Positions 41,901 to 55,720 are shown, numbered from the stretch's first letter. The stretch is DNA of 64,000 nt from Catonia carolina (GCA_035578175.1 JAQMRL010000001.1:375725220-375789219), one strand, 5' to 3'. Notes: generated from the sequence alone by a model not told the origin. Program-made: numbers and translations.

Positions 41901-44250
41901 TCTAGTGTTGTGATTTTAAATCTGTTATATTCAGATGTTGTCAAGTGAATTCTAATAAGTTGTAGTAATGGAGTGTTTAGTCGTAAGAGTGTCTAGTTTC
42001 TCGTAAGAGTGTCCTTTCGGTTTTGCTTTTATTGTGTAGTTTCCCAGATGACTTGTGTAAGTAGTTATTGTTGTGAGGTTATGTAATGGGTACGACATAA
42101 GAGGTTATGTTGATGTTATGTGTTGAAGTATAGTCGTGTTTAAGTTTTGTCTACGAGGGTAGTTCAGAGCAAAGTGGAGTTACAGACGTGTAACTGTATC
42201 CTGGATTGGATTGTTTTTTTCGTTTAGACTGAGTCACTTTGAGTACTTAGTGTTCTTGATGTTTATTATTGACCTAACCTATTTCAAAACACAATAAATA
42301 GTAGAATGCAAATGAGTGTTCGCCTTAAATTCTAGTAAAATGAAATTGGTAATTCAGTAACATAGTAGTAGCAAAAATAGTATGTAAAGGAATTTCTGTG
42401 TATCAGTGTTGGTAGTGTAAAAATAACGTTTCTGCTTTAGTCCTAACATATGAGTGTAGACACTTGAAATAACAGTTGTGAGATTATCATGACTTAGTTA
42501 ACTCTTATGCAGCGGACTGTTTCGCGTAAAACAGTAAAACCGGTTTCGTTAAACCGCGCCCTTATTTAAAATGTTTTATCTAGCGTCATTACTAACGAAA
42601 AATTATGAAAAAATTACAGCTAATTTATATAAAACGTACGCACATTTTGAATATAATAACATAAAAATCGCTTTATTATTCTTTGCGTTTAGAGCGAGCG
42701 AAATGTTCACCCGCGAAAATTTGGTGTTTACTTTAGACTTTTTACTATAACGGGCTTAAATTTCAGTCTAACAAAAATTTATATAAAACATGTTTTGTAG
42801 GTAAGAGTTTACTGAATAAATTGGTATTTTTTATTTTATTTTCTGTAAATATTTCACGTAGTTACAGAGTTTTCAAATTGTTAACTGGATCAAGAATTGA
42901 ACGTGCGGCGCAGTAACATAGATTAAACAACTTTTGAAGTGACGTCACACAAACATTATATTTAGCGTGCAGCTATTATCAAAGATATATAGAAAATTGT
43001 TTTATCTACAAAAACATGTTTTCAAAACGTTTGTAACGTGGCAGACAAGGAAGAACATACAATTTACTTTTATCTTTGTTTTTACCACTACTTTTTGTTC
43101 CTGGAACTGATAATCCCCTTCACAGAAGTACATTGACCTCTCCGATTGTTACAAAAAGCACGTTTCTATTTAGAAATGTCCCTTCTACAAGCCAGACCAA
43201 TCAGAATTCATCTACGTTCACTTTTTCACGTACACCACATGAATGAATCGAAAAAGGGAAATTCTATAACCTTGGCTTTTAACATCGCACTGTACAGGGA
43301 ATCAAAAATTTTCCTTTTATGATATCCTTATTCTAAAACGTCTATTACACGCGTTAAGAAATCTACTACCAGATTCATACCATATTTTATGTTCTACGAT
43401 GTATACTGACTGTGATGTCATGCATTTAGTGAATGACCGCGCGATTCAAGCGGTTTGCCACTATTGTGGTATTTCACTGTATAAGGGGTAATCGATTCTC
43501 GTAAACTACATTGAAAAAAAATATATAGACTCTTTCCACAAACGACTGTATAATGGTTAATTTTCCCATAATATTTATCTAACACACTGTTTCATTATTC
43601 TATACAAGTAAGCGCGTCGATAATATTCGATTATATGACATATCTGCCGACAAAAATTACTAAATTTATCAAAATTGAATTTAATAAAACATAACTATAT
43701 GATGCACAAAAGAGATAAAAAATTAAATAAAATTGTAAAAGTACTACCGATGAATTTAAAAAAACCTTACACTTACCTTCTTTTTAATCTGAAACTCTCC
43801 TTTCCCAGTCTTAATTAACGTGTGAGATGAGCACTCAAATTTGCAGAGTTCTTGATCGGTGAAACCAGCGTTATAACTCGTTTGTTCATTTACATTTAGG
43901 TGAAATTAATGAATTGAATTTAATAGCAAAGTCCATGGTGTGTAGTCGTTGTTGTGTCGTGAGAAGAGCAAAATGATGCTACAAATGTTATGGCTTATAT
44001 AGTAAGTCAAGTACTGGTGGGGATGATACAATGGTGGGTGTAGATAAATGTGGAAGGGAACATAGTAGGAGGGAGAAGTAATGATAAAATTGTGGAAGGG
44101 GTAGTAAGACGTTAAACGAACTGAAGAAATACCATCATCATCTACAACCTGTAACATGTAATAAAAATTACACAACAATTCTATTGTTAAAAAATAATTA
44201 GATTTTATAAAAAGCAATGAAAATTCTAACAAAGAAGTTTCTGACTTTTC
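38990..44250. other. Long AT-rich stretch without a recognised gene
   Basis: Open frames here are short and lack domains. A good minus-strand splice donor (AAGAAG|GTAAGTG) near 43775, with a non-coding sequence before it, could be the 5' untranslated exon of a minus-strand gene such as the Ly6-like one; this is speculative. Confidence 0.45.
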
Positions 44251-44252
44251 AA

Positions 44253-44885
44253 CTAAAAACCTATAATTTGCTGTAATCATAAATCTATTATTGATGAATC
44301 TCAAGTATAATTATCAAGGTTCTCATGAGAAGCATTAAAATTGTATGTCACAGGCAAAATTATACACTTTTACAATAAGTTTTACTACTTCAGCGATGTA
44401 CCATATAATTTTCTTTAATATTACTGCCGCCTGGCACTTTTGTTTGGAATTTGAATTTACATGTCTAAACTTGGGAAGGTCAGAAGCGGTCATATGAATG
44501 ATTATTTCAAGTAACAACTTATAATTTGCTGTAAGAATAAATCTACCATTGTTCTATCTCAAATATAATTATCGTTTCTTTTGGAAAGCATTAAAATTGT
44601 ACTACCTAGGCAAAATTATAAACTTGCGCCTGGTACTTTTGTTTGCAATAAATGTCTAGACTTGAAAAGGTCAGAAGCGGTCATATCAATGATTACTTCA
44701 AGTAACAACCTATAATTTGCTGTAAGAATAAATCTACCATTGTTCTATCTCAAATATAATCATCGTTTCTTTTGGAAAGCATTAAAATTGTACTACCCAG
44801 GCAAAATTATAAACTTGCGCCTGGTACTTTTGTTTGCAATAAATGTCTAGACTTGACAAGGTCAGAAGCGGTCATATCAAAGATA
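44253..44885. repeat. Tandem repeat, three units, period about 191 bp
   Basis: The word GGTCAGAAGCGGTCATAT occurs at 44478, 44669 and 44860. The last two units are nearly identical; the first is longer and more diverged. Confidence 0.85.
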
Positions 44886-45189
44886 TGATTTCCTTCTGTT
44901 GTACAACACCCCCATCACAACTTTAAAACACATTCCTTTATTCAAAGCACAATAGTATGTGAATCGAATAAAGCAACGTATTTTGCGCCTTTGGACGACT
45001 ATAGGCTGAACCACAAACTTAGAAACAAATTTTTAAACAAAAACAATACATTTTCGTCATAAAAATTTTAATTTTTAAATTTGTATTTAGCCTAGGTGTT
45101 TATTGTTTGTCTATAAGGTGTATTTTGTGTTGTTTTGTGTAATGTATGTTGTATTCTATTCACATACCAACTCCCGAACACTGACCGAA

Positions 45190-45536
45190 TCAAACCTCGT
45201 TTTCTTTTAAACGTCTCGCTACAGCACAATTTGCTTCGCAAAAGACTTTCACGACATTTTCATCACACGTTTCTCCTTCTTTTGCTGTGCATATATTATA
45301 AGTATGGACAATTCCGTCACAAGTGTCTATGTGATGTTCGGCCTGATGTTCCTGCCTTTTGTTCAATTCACACCTCTCTGGAAGCCAGCACTCCTTGCTA
45401 ACATCTTCGGATCGTTCCCACGGTCCGGGACTCGAGCACATCACCTAGTGCCGACGTCCATCGCAATATTCTCCATGGTATTTCTGCAATGTTCGGCGTA
45501 CGAGCTGGACTGACAAGGTTCATTATCTCCGTTCAT
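45190..45536 (-). pseudogene. Small cysteine-rich ORF with a frame break
   Basis: A minus-strand TATATAAG (45570-45577) lies 34 bp before ATG 45536. That frame (CQSSSYAEHC...MENIAMDVGTR) stops near 45441, and a coding-like second frame overlaps it and runs to 45190, with regularly spaced cysteines (ECWLPERC, HIDTCDG, ICTAKEGETC, FCEANC). The two together look like one protein of about 115 aa broken by a one-base shift. I recognise no family. There is no clear signal peptide. It lies 1 kb downstream of the second Polinton relic on the same strand and may belong to it. Confidence 0.4.
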
Positions 45537-46023
45537 AGTGAATGTGAACCAATCATCGAGTTCACACCGCTTATATACCATCATATATTCCCCACCACCG
45601 TGTGCGGTTTATGACTAAGGCGCGTAGGGTTTTTTTTTACCAAGCGGATCCTCCCCCCACAGCTGTTGATTAAGCAATTGAGGTCACATAAAACGTGACG
45701 TAGGCCTACAAACCGCAAGTATTTTTTTATTTTTTCCACATTTTTTATATTTTTTAAATTTATTTTTTATATGTTTTTAACTTGCATAAATTAAAATCTG
45801 TTTCTAAGCATTTACAACATTGTTGATACATTTCAGATAAATATTCACATATAAATACCAATAGTTGATCAAATTTTAAATTATCCACACACACTCTTTA
45901 AAAGAAATACAGATGAGCAATTTATAGTTTTTATTTTTGCAAAATTCGTGACACTTGTTGATAAAAAAGAAATTAATTTTTTCCTCTACAAATCAGAGAG
46001 GGAATACATACATCTAAGACCAC

Positions 46024-46078
46024 ATTCACACACACACACACCCACCCACATACACACACGCACGCGCGCGCGTGCACG

Positions 46079-46136
<58 letters not shown>
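46024..46136. repeat. (CA)n microsatellite
   Basis: CA repeat with a CGCGCGCG patch near 46065. Unlike the other CA tracts it is not followed by the dispersed module. Confidence 0.9.
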
Positions 46137-46137
<1 letters not shown>

Positions 46138-46399
46138 TCAATCATACAAGAGGAATGCCGTGATATTTGTCAAACGGTGGGGTTTGGTCCAGCAGAGCTA
46201 CATTGTTTTATTGTTGGTGACCGGAGGACATCCGTAGTACCTGTAGAGTGCCCGCGACACTAATCAACGGTGAAAACCCTCTTTCATTCACACACAACAT
46301 TCATGAGGAGTGACGCCAGAAAAAAAGATGCCTTTAGTTTTTCTCAAAACGAGACAATTATGCCAACAGAGCCCCATCATTCATACCAAAGATGGTAAG

Positions 46400-47012
46400 T
46401 ATTCCCTCCTCTGAACAATGTGCTCCAGAAACAGAGGTACATTATTGATGTAACCAATCAGCAAGTTACATGACGGTGAAACTTTAACATGATCCACCAG
46501 TAACACTATCCGTATGTTGAAAGTGCATTTTACATGAAAAACAACAAACAGGATCGGAACTTTTGTCGAAATAAAAACCACGCTTTGCTTTTTCACGAAC
46601 GTTGGCTGTGTGGTCTGCAAAAGTTGACAATGAAATTTTATTGTTTTTATTATCGACAATTTGAACGTACCATTTGCCAAAAATTTGTTTCACCTCCACC
46701 ATGGAAAGTGAGGTGTCATCTGTAATGTCTTAAGTGACATGTAATTTTTGTACCCTTGTCCAACGTTAGCTGGACATGATCACGATTATTCACTAATAAT
46801 TACCACAAGTGATACGACAAGACCACACGTTTACGAAGGGCAGTGAATACGACCGCGGTGTTAAAGTTTTGATCGGTACAAGTCAGCCCTACGGTTACAT
46901 GTTTATCGAATTTATTGTTTAACGTATATGTTAGCAGTAAAAAGATGTAATACATACCGTTTATTGATGACGTTTTCGGTTCTGGCAACGGTGGTTCCGT
47001 CTCCTCGGACTC
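46400..47012 (-). pseudogene. Spliced BIR-domain gene relic
   Basis: An internal exon (47012-46958) between acceptor CTATTGCAG and donor GGTATGT encodes an acidic linker. A 3' exon from 46719 (acceptor ACATTACAG) continues in phase and encodes the front half of a BIR: RGFYFDKSSDPVCCFSC. The back half, DHVKVSPSC (the H-x6-C part), is in another frame after a small deletion, so the domain is broken. It lies directly downstream of the capsid-protein relic, suggesting both come from an older Polinton. No RING domain is seen. Confidence 0.6.
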
Positions 47013-47084
47013 CTGCAATAGAGAATACCGTGAGCCCATGCTGCTGAGATAAAACTACAATGTTTTCCAGTATGTAGATTCAAT

Positions 47085-47840
47085 TTATACATAAGTCGCC
47101 GTACACTCATTACAAAGTTTTCGTACCGTGCCGGTCAGCGACTTGTATTCTACTACGGCATCGTAAACGATCAAGCAGTAAGCCACCGTTTCAGCGGGTA
47201 CCGTTTTTTCTGTTTCGATTTCTAACCTCAAATCAACGGCACCAGTTTTTAAAGTTTCATTCTGTTTAGAACAGTCAATGACGTATACTGCACCGTTCTG
47301 CTTGAAATCAGACAGATTCAAAAAAGGGCATGTACCGGCTTCACACAAGTAAGACGATTTGAACCGAGAATATGCTTCGTAAAACAAGTTCATATCACCA
47401 TGAACATTATCGTATGGAAAATATTTGCTGTTCAAAAAAAGTTTAACATTACGAACGGCGACTGAACCGCTGTTGAACTGTGAATGATTGGCGTTTGGGT
47501 TCGCCTTCTTTTTTGTATAAAAGGTGACAATCACGTACCCGGCCGTTTCCATGTGTGAAGAAGTCTTCACCAACCACAGATGTAGTTTTGTCGGCGGGAA
47601 AGATGGGTATTCGTGCAATTTCCATCTCCGAAAAAATATTTGTACAGGTCTGTCTGATTCGACGAGTTTTAACAAACTTAATCGTGTAACGTCGTTCACA
47701 CGGATGTAAGGAATTTTCCAATGTACTTTTTTCAAGGTCAATAAGAAATATTTTTTCCATCTGGCAACAGAACGGCGTCTTTATCGGTTGGAGCACGTAA
47801 AAGTATCAGTTCTTGCTTGACGGGTAATGGTAATGGTTTG
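47085..47840 (-). pseudogene. Polinton major capsid protein relic (C-terminal half)
   Basis: From 47741 an open frame of about 218 aa matches the second half of the intact capsid protein in this window: WKIPYIRV, FRRWKLHEYPSFP, LFLNSKYFPYDN, IDCSKQNETLKTGAVD and AYCLIVYDAVVEYKSLTG. Similarity is roughly 40% by eye, so it is a different Polinton lineage. The frame is broken upstream near a T6 run (47751-47756); the preceding KQELILLRAPTDK is in another frame. It is cut at about 47840 by LINE sequence. It implies a second, older insertion at this locus. Confidence 0.85.
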
Positions 47841-49334
47841 CTGGCATTTCACCCACCACCTCCACTCCAATTGGTCGCCGGAAGGCATAAAATGAAATGA
47901 GGTAAAATGAGTTTCCAAAACCAATAAGATGTCTATTTTGTGTAAATTTAGAAAGCTTTTTAATATTAGGGCGTGTCGTACCAAACCATTTGCGTTCCAT
48001 AAAGCTATTTTAAATGATGGTTGATTCATTTTATCTCTGGAACGAGAGCCGAAAGGAGATTAATTAACATGGGAGTTTGCTCTGCTTGCTTCACTAAAAT
48101 TTCTTTCAGTTCTGCAAATGATTGCTGAATTAAACGAAGAGAATCTGCCTGGACGTAGTCGGGTGATCCTTTATCTGGTGCGCTAACAACTGCCACAGCG
48201 TACGACGGAAAGGAAAAACCAATAGGACCCCTCTCCGATTCCATGCTGGTACAGGCGATGAAATTCTGGCAGCCGCATTCTCAGAATTTTGAGCTGCAGT
48301 TGGTTGCTTTTCCCGTAAAGGAGGAAATTTAATTTTCCTGATTTCCTGGTAGACATCAGAACCTTTATAATTGGCTGGGTGCCTACCGTCACATAAAGCA
48401 CATTTTACAGCAGTCGCAGACGATTTAGTACACATTCCCGTGTCATGGTTTTCACCGCACTTAACACATCTGTATGGTCTAAAACAATACTTCCACGTAT
48501 GACCGTACCGTTGACATAGTTTGCATTGTGCTATTACGCGTTTTGTATGAGGAGGTTCAAATTGAATTTTACAATTCTGTACATACTCGATGTTATACAC
48601 TTCCTTGTTGTTTGGTGCAGGCTCCATCCAGGTCCACGTAAAACAAGGATAAAGGTTCTTTTGTTAATCTATGTCAAATATTACAAATATTTCTGACTTT
48701 ATGGCCTTTATCGCATAACTCTTGTTTCATGTCCTCAATGTCCATCGAATGGTGAACATGCCTTATTACTACTCTGAAGGCTCTGTTCTGCTTAAGTTGG
48801 TATGCATGAAAGTCGATTATCGAAATTTTCAAGTTAACTATTTTTGAATATGTATGGCTATTAGTCACGTTCAGTTTCAATTGATTTCGGTTTAAAACCT
48901 TATATGTGTATTCCAACCCACTCACTCCGTTAGTGTTTATTACGTTTAACAATAATTTAATATTTTGTACACTTGGTATAAAAATTGGTGGTGGTTTGGG
49001 CTCACGTGGTGTCACTTCTTCCTCCATATTTGAATTGTCAGATAGCGCCTCGAATGAGTTTTGGGTAATTAGAGGATGATGGTCAGCCTTCTTTCCTGCA
49101 TGCATCTCATTGTCTGTTTTTTCTGCTTAGCTTTTTTTATTTCTGGCTTTTATTGTAAAAAAATCCTCTTGAGCTCGCAGCACAGATTGGTTTGCGTGTG
49201 TGTCTTCCATTGAAGACTTTATAACGAGTTGTGGGCCTCGGCAGGATCGTTTTTAACTCAGAGTCGTTCAAAAAAGAGTGACCAATCACTGTTTGATTTA
49301 AACTACTGCCTGATGCATCGTGACCGGTCGCCAT
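47841..49334 (-). mobile_element. Jockey-like LINE, 5' part (ORF1 and start of ORF2)
   Basis: ORF1 pieces run from 49334 to about 48130 in several frames. The C-terminal part carries three CCHC-type zinc knuckles (CKLCQRYGHTWKYC, CVKCGENHDTGMC, CALCDGRHPANYK), and an upstream RVVIRHVHHSMDIEDMKQEL segment fits the PRE-C2HC region of Jockey gag. ORF2 begins near 48029 with FKIALWNANGLVRHALILK...LLVLETH, the start of the AP-type endonuclease, and is lost after about 50 residues. The rest of ORF2 is missing where the Polinton capsid relic begins. The 5' untranslated part may reach 49493, the edge of the duplication. Confidence 0.75.
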
Positions 49335-50476
49335 AAGATCAAAATAAAAAATAGGTTAATTAGGAATAAAATAAAGAAAAAGAAAAAGAACCAAAGCAAT
49401 CTCTGTAATAATAAATAAGGTTATAGCAAAAAAATTATGAGAAAGTAGAAAATTAATACACAAAAATAACGTCAACCAAACAAAAAACACACTACAGGAT
49501 ACTGTAGTTTAACTGTAACGTTAAAAAAAAATTAAAATGCAATGTTTAATTCATGAACTTTTAAATAATTCGCGTAATATTAGCTACTTTACACTGTACA
49601 TTGGTGAAATAGCTTTCAACTATATTAATATCTTGCGGTGCTTGATTTGATATACAGTATCTATTTAAAAGTTGCAACATTTGGTGGGTTTATTTTTTAA
49701 CCGCTGCTGCAAGAGACTTTGACAAAAGTTTTGGTCACATAGTTTAAACTGTACTGTTTCAAACTTTATCCGTCAAAAATAGGGTTTACAACTTAATACC
49801 GAGCAAAAAATGTTGTAAAAGTAAGTTATATTTACAAAAGCTAAATACCACTCACGCATTGATCACGATTTCTTCTAAGCTACAAGACCATTAATACAAA
49901 GTTTGTTACAAATAGAATTCTTACCCCAGAAAGGCGCACAAAGAAATCTTGTGCAAAAATTTTAACTTAAGGAGGTTTCGTGGAGTGATAAACTTTATGT
50001 GTGACAATATTTCGCTACAGATTTACATTAAACTGTATTGTTTGGCAAAACAGAATATCTCTAGCCATTAAGAGTTTGGTTTGTAAAAGAAAAATGACTG
50101 ATATTGCGCAATGGGACAATTTTGAATTTATCTAAACTCTAAATGAACCGTATTTATTCACTTCCCTTTTTGTAGAAGTTGAAAGACGACCTTATTTATT
50201 AATTATAAATGAAAACAAAAACTGAAACAATGATTAATAAGTTCAAATCGAAGCGATTTAGGGTTTACTAGAGCTACAATTAATTACAGTGCTTTAAAAT
50301 CCGCACTACTTACGCTCATTACTATACCCCGAAGAATTAAGGAATTAATTGACTCAAAAAAAATATATATATAGATGTATATGGTGAGTTTACATAAATA
50401 ATATCGATAAAGCAAAAGGAAAATACAGATGCGCCAACACAGTTCCCACTATTCTGAATGAAATGGCTTGGCCCTG

Positions 50477-51289
50477 TGTAAAGTTTTTGACTTTACAATT
50501 CCAAATTTTCGACCTTTGTTGAAAATCTTAGTTTCCTAATCTCCCTAGACCCTTGGAGTTGACCAAATTTTGTCTTATTAAAATAATTAAAATGGTGTTT
50601 TTTTTCTTTATTCGTTAAGGAAAATAAAATATTATTTTATTATAAATAAAAGTTTGTAATTTTACATAACATATTTCTTTTCAGTAATTTTTATTATTTC
50701 ATAAAGAAGATCACGTTTTATTAGTTTATTCTAGTTGGTTATGTTTCACTTGTTTTTACATCGCGTTTTCTCGTGGGAAATAAGAAAGCCTAAAGGCCTA
50801 TTTTCAGTTCTCACTGTTTAAAACCCTTACTTGGCGATTCCGGATCCTGGGAACAATTTTTCAGTTCCATCTCTACGTACTTTTTGTAGAGGGGCCTGCA
50901 GTTACTTCAGCACTTTTTGCGGCCAATTAACGTGTTTGTTTTACGCCGGATTGTCAACGTCTTTCATAACGGCTAGTTTGATTGGTTTTCCCCTCCGTAC
51001 GCCTGTAATTAGCGCCCCGGTCAGCCGTGTGTGTGCAGAAAATCGTCTGAGTGTTTTTTCTATTGTGTACGCGTAAAGTTGTACTCCTAAGGTGCTGTGC
51101 TTGGATACTCACTAAAAAAGGTAATTTTTTTAAAATTTTCTTTTGTCTGCTAAGTAAAAAAAAAATGAAGAAAAGGAAAAAATAACTTTTTTAGAACAAT
51201 TTAAATGGAAAATATAAAAAAAAGTTAAATAATAGTAAATAAATAAATTTTCATGTAGAATTAGTGAAATCATTTAGTTTTTTTGATTA

Positions 51290-51326
<37 letters not shown>

Positions 51327-52435
51327 TTAAAAATAATAATAATGGGCTAATAATAAGAACACAATTTTAATTATAAAATGTTAAAAACTTTAAATTAAAT
51401 ACCTACGTTAAATACGTTAAAAATATATAAATATAAAAATAATTAACAAAAATAATTTAATTTTGTTCAAATTTAAAAAAAGAGAAATATTATTTTAATT
51501 AAACATGTTATTAAACTAAAATTCGTCTCTTGTATTTTATTTTTTTTAAATATATCTTCCCATTTTGTTAGATTAGTTCTAGAAATAAGTTTTCAGATAG
51601 ATGGACTGCAATTAATTATATTCATAATGGGAGATACTTGAATGAACGTTACTCAGTACAGTTACAAAGGTTCTGGGTACTGTTTTAAAGATTCTGTACC
51701 TACAAAAATATATTTTTGAATCTCCATATTAAACACTGCACCGTGTTTGCTTATTTATTTAAAAAAAAAAGAATATATGTCTTGGCGAAATTACAAAATT
51801 ACTTGTTTCTCCAAGATTAAATCACCAATGGCTTTGTATGGTGTTTTTTTTATAAATTTGCAATGTGTTTGGCTACAAGGTTATTTTTCACTGTCTGAAA
51901 GGATTCCGTAATCCGAAAACAGTCGTACCTTCTCGCAAACCACAAAACGAGAGCAGTGGCTCTTAAGTGAAATCTGAGCTGATATTTCTCACTAACAACT
52001 GGAAACATGGTTTTGATTCTCCGATCAAAACTTCCCCCAAAACATTTTTTTTATTCCTTCGTAGGAAATTTCAGGGTCTTGGACGTTGGGCCGTTCTACA
52101 ACGTTCTGGTGGAGGCAACCTTCAATATAGATTATTTTTATCTAGTAAAAACAGGTAAGTGTTGAGTGAAATTTTCAGGTTATTACCGCTCTATGGAGTA
52201 GAAGAATGGAGACATCTACTTGGTGTACGTTATAAACACTCACACTACCTCACGAACAACAAATTCACACTTTAATTTAAAGTAAAATTTAAAAAAAAAA
52301 TTAAATCCTGTTCAAAGGATACACTAATTCACGTGTTTGGAGCACGGTACATTTTAACTAATAATTTTTCTTAATTTTGTTAGTATTACAGCCACAATCT
52401 ATTTTACTACCTGTCATTTTATGTTATATATGACA
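50477..52435. mobile_element. Solo LTR, 1.96 kb
   Basis: Begins TGTAAAG and ends ATATGACA, with 5-bp duplications ccctg (50472-50476 and 52436-52440). It is absent from the matching place in block A (about 6103). An (AAT)n run lies at about 51291-51343. No protein frame belongs to it. Confidence 0.75.
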
Positions 52436-54126
52436 CCCTGGTACGCAAACTTAGAACAATAATGCTTCACCTGTTTTTGTACATTGGTGTACAAAACTTG
52501 GCACCATTGTACTGCTAATACACACAAGGCTATATTGTACGGTGGTAGCAGACAGTTCAACTGAGGACTTATTTTGAATTTTTTGTTGACAATGAGAATT
52601 GCTCGTGAGTCCTCGGTTATGCGACTTTGGACAATAACTTGTGTATGAAACTTGGCATTAGTGCACTGCTAATACACACAAGGCTACATTGTACGGTTGT
52701 AACAGACGGTTCAACTGAGGACTTATTTTTAATTTTCGTTAACTATGAGAATGGCTCGTGAGTCCTCCTCAGTTATGCAACTTTGGACAATAACTTGTGT
52801 ATGTGGTGTATATGACTCAAGTGTCAGCGCTACGTGGGAGACACACTTGGAACTAACTGTGCCAGCAAACCATACAAACAGGGGACATTTTTTTCTTTAA
52901 AAATGTATACTTTTCTGAACCGTAGGAGACTGTAAATATCGAATTTCAATGTTTTACGCTCCGAGGACCACGTGTGTGTCCTCAGTCCGTTTTTAGTTTC
53001 CAGTACGTCAATGTATATCAATACCAATGTCTCCCAATAGCCCTATTTGAAAACACACATCTCTCTCTTTCGCACACACACACACACACGCGCGCGCGCG
53101 TAAACAAAGATGTATACAAAGATGAAGTTTACTTTGTATACAAAGATGAAGGATTTTAAAGTGTTTACAGTGCAATAAACAACTGAAATTTCTGTGGAAT
53201 TACGAGGAAGCGTTTACAGATATGTTTCAGAGAGCGAGAAAGAGAGGAGAGACACGAGTAGCCCAAAAATAGCTGGCCGAGGTAAATTACGTAAGGCTAG
53301 TGTTTAGTTGTGGAAAAATAAAAGGTCCGTAGTATACAGAAACAGAGAAAATTGCGTTGATTAGATAAGGCAGATTGTGAAAATACCTGTATTAGATTAC
53401 AAAGTTTTTTATCTAAAAAGGAAAACTTGATTTACGCTAAATAAATCTAAATAACGAACAGGCAGAAGCTGCAGCAGCAGCAATACGCAGCCACCAAGGT
53501 CAGGAATTCATCGTCCGCCACCCGTTACCTTTACCGCTTGAAATTACGTGTTGCTAATGAATAATGAGACCGCCCTATCAACCACTGAATCTCTCTTTAC
53601 TTCACATATTTCCATCTCACTCATCCCTTTTAAAAATCTCTTTTTAAATCTCTGGGATTCATCATATCAACTTCTTAAATCTCTAATTAAAATACGTCGC
53701 AAAAGTACTGTCTAAAATTGCCTTCCAAAATGATTAGTTACTTACCTTATTAAAATTAATCCGGAGTGTTTAAACAACAAATGTAATATCGCCGATCTTC
53801 CTCAAATTCTTATGAATTCTTTTTATTAAAAATTAAAAAAACACATTTACTTAGTGAACTTTTGAAGAAAAGGTTAAATTATTGCTCAATAAATTATTTT
53901 AAATATTTCCTCAATGAATTTCATTTGGAGAACTAATTAAAAAGTTTAGCTGTGATTCGTGGTTGCACCAACATCAACAACTTCACGGCAAGGAAATTAT
54001 TTTATATCAAATTATTGTAAATTTGTGTAATTGACTTATATATCAAACTTTACAAATTTCAGCATTATATTATGCGATTCTTTCGAAAATCAAAAGAAAG
54101 AGTTTAAATAAATCATTACTTACATT

Positions 54127-54303
54127 ACTTATTTACTGGTCCAGTCATTTACTCCGCATGCCAAGAGATAGGCTTCTCATACTAGCATGGGAGTATCACC
54201 CGGTGGAAGGCGAGACGTTGGAAGACCACGAAAGAAATGGATGCCGGAACAGGCCAACAGAGCCTAAGCCTTGAAGGACGATGATGATGATGATGATTAC
54301 TTT
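54127..54303 (+). mobile_element. 5'-truncated LINE tail with (GAT)n end
   Basis: Absent from block A. It encodes a tail with HLLRMPRDRL and, in a shifted frame, GRRDVGRPRKKW, like the C-terminus of RTE-type endonuclease-reverse transcriptases (compare the LINE at 59934-60818). It ends in GATGATGATGATGAT. Confidence 0.65.
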
Positions 54304-54659
54304 CATTTATATTGATTTTTTTTACGTACTGGCAGAGGAAAATTATTTAATAGCCTATTGGAAAGGTTAACATTAAAATTACCACAAGACAGCATTCATC
54401 TAAAACTGTTTTAAAATGTAAACTTGCCCTAAGTTTCGTTAATAACTGCTTTTATCTATAATATCATTATTTACAACTGTAAACTACAAACAATTAAATT
54501 TTTAAGAAAAAGAAAAAGATATGAAACATATCTGTGACACCCAGTAGTGTATGTTCTAGTGTGAAAAATTGTACTATTTTCTGACACTAAATTTGGAAAA
54601 AAACAATTAAGATAAACGAGAAAGTATTATTTTATTTTTGTTACTATAGGTCTGTTCCA

Positions 54660-55720
54660 CTACCTCCTTAGCTACTTTGGTGGATTTTCTGGAAACTTTA
54701 GTCGTGCAATTTGTAGTTTTAACTCGTTGTGATTATTGGTTTGTGTGTTGTAGAAACACGCGTTACTTGTGCGTATTTCTTCTTTAATGAGGGAAACGTT
54801 GAGGTCATTGTAAATAGTTCTGTTGCTCACATAATAGCCTAAGAGGAGTTGTTACACGTTGGAGAAATTTAAACTGAATAGCTTATGACTTTTCAATGTT
54901 AACAGGTTTAGCAGAGCCAAACATTTCAATTGTATAAGCCCAAACTGGTTTCAATAAAGATTTATATAGTAACAAATTTCTAGGTTTACGAAGAGGTAGT
55001 TTTACCAGTTAATCAGATAAGTTCCTTTAAGTTTTAAGTTAAAAAATATTCGTGTCGTTTTTACATCAGGCATCATGGTAAATTTCTTATTTGTGTGTAC
55101 TACCAGGTGTCGGACTTTGTTCTGCTGAGATATGGGTATGTCGCCTAGAAGAAAAATTTATTTTTATTTTTTTTTGTTTAACGTCCGACTGTTCTGCAAT
55201 TACTGCTAATGCAGACGGTGAATGATGAAATGATTTTTTGTAACGTATGAAAAAATGCCTTGCCTGAATGGGATTCGAACCCAAGACCGCATGATGAGAG
55301 GCGAGCTTTTAGAAGAAAAAGGAAATTGCTTTTTACAAAGATTGAAGAGAAACTTTAACCGATTATAACGCATTATTCTCATTCTCCATATTTGTAGACA
55401 GTAATTCAAAAAATTAGAATTGTTTTCGATGTTCTTAACGGTTTTCTCCAATTTTATTTTCATAAATGATAACCATATCATCAGAATACGTTGAGACTGA
55501 TGTATGAGGGAATTTAGAAAAATCAGAAATATATACTGTAAAGTTAAAGAGGTATTGATCCTTGAAAAACGTCCGTCATTTTCACGGCTATTATGAAAAT
55601 AATCACTATTTGCAATTTAGTTGAGTACTAGAGACGTCAGTTATTGCAGTTGGAGATATTGTGAGATAACCTACATTATTTGCTGCTGACACTAAAAAAT
55701 ACATTTAGGCTAACCTCTAT
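54660..55720 (-). pseudogene. Second copy of the Jockey-like LINE relic
   Basis: Duplicate of 8620-9480, interrupted by a SINE at 55157-55310. Same broken frames. Confidence 0.55.
55157..55310 (-). mobile_element. tRNA-derived SINE, 154 bp
   Basis: Precisely absent from block A. Flanked by the 10-bp duplication agaagaaaaa (55147-55156 and 55311-55320). On the minus strand it has a B-box GGTTCGAATCCC (55270-55281) and a 3' end CGGACGTTAAACAAAA followed by an A-rich tail. The A-box part is missing or truncated. Confidence 0.85.

Noticed and set aside
43906..44304. 132-aa minus-strand open frame
   Set aside because: Tyr/His/Pro-rich composition with no domain; lies in AT-rich repeat-bearing DNA.
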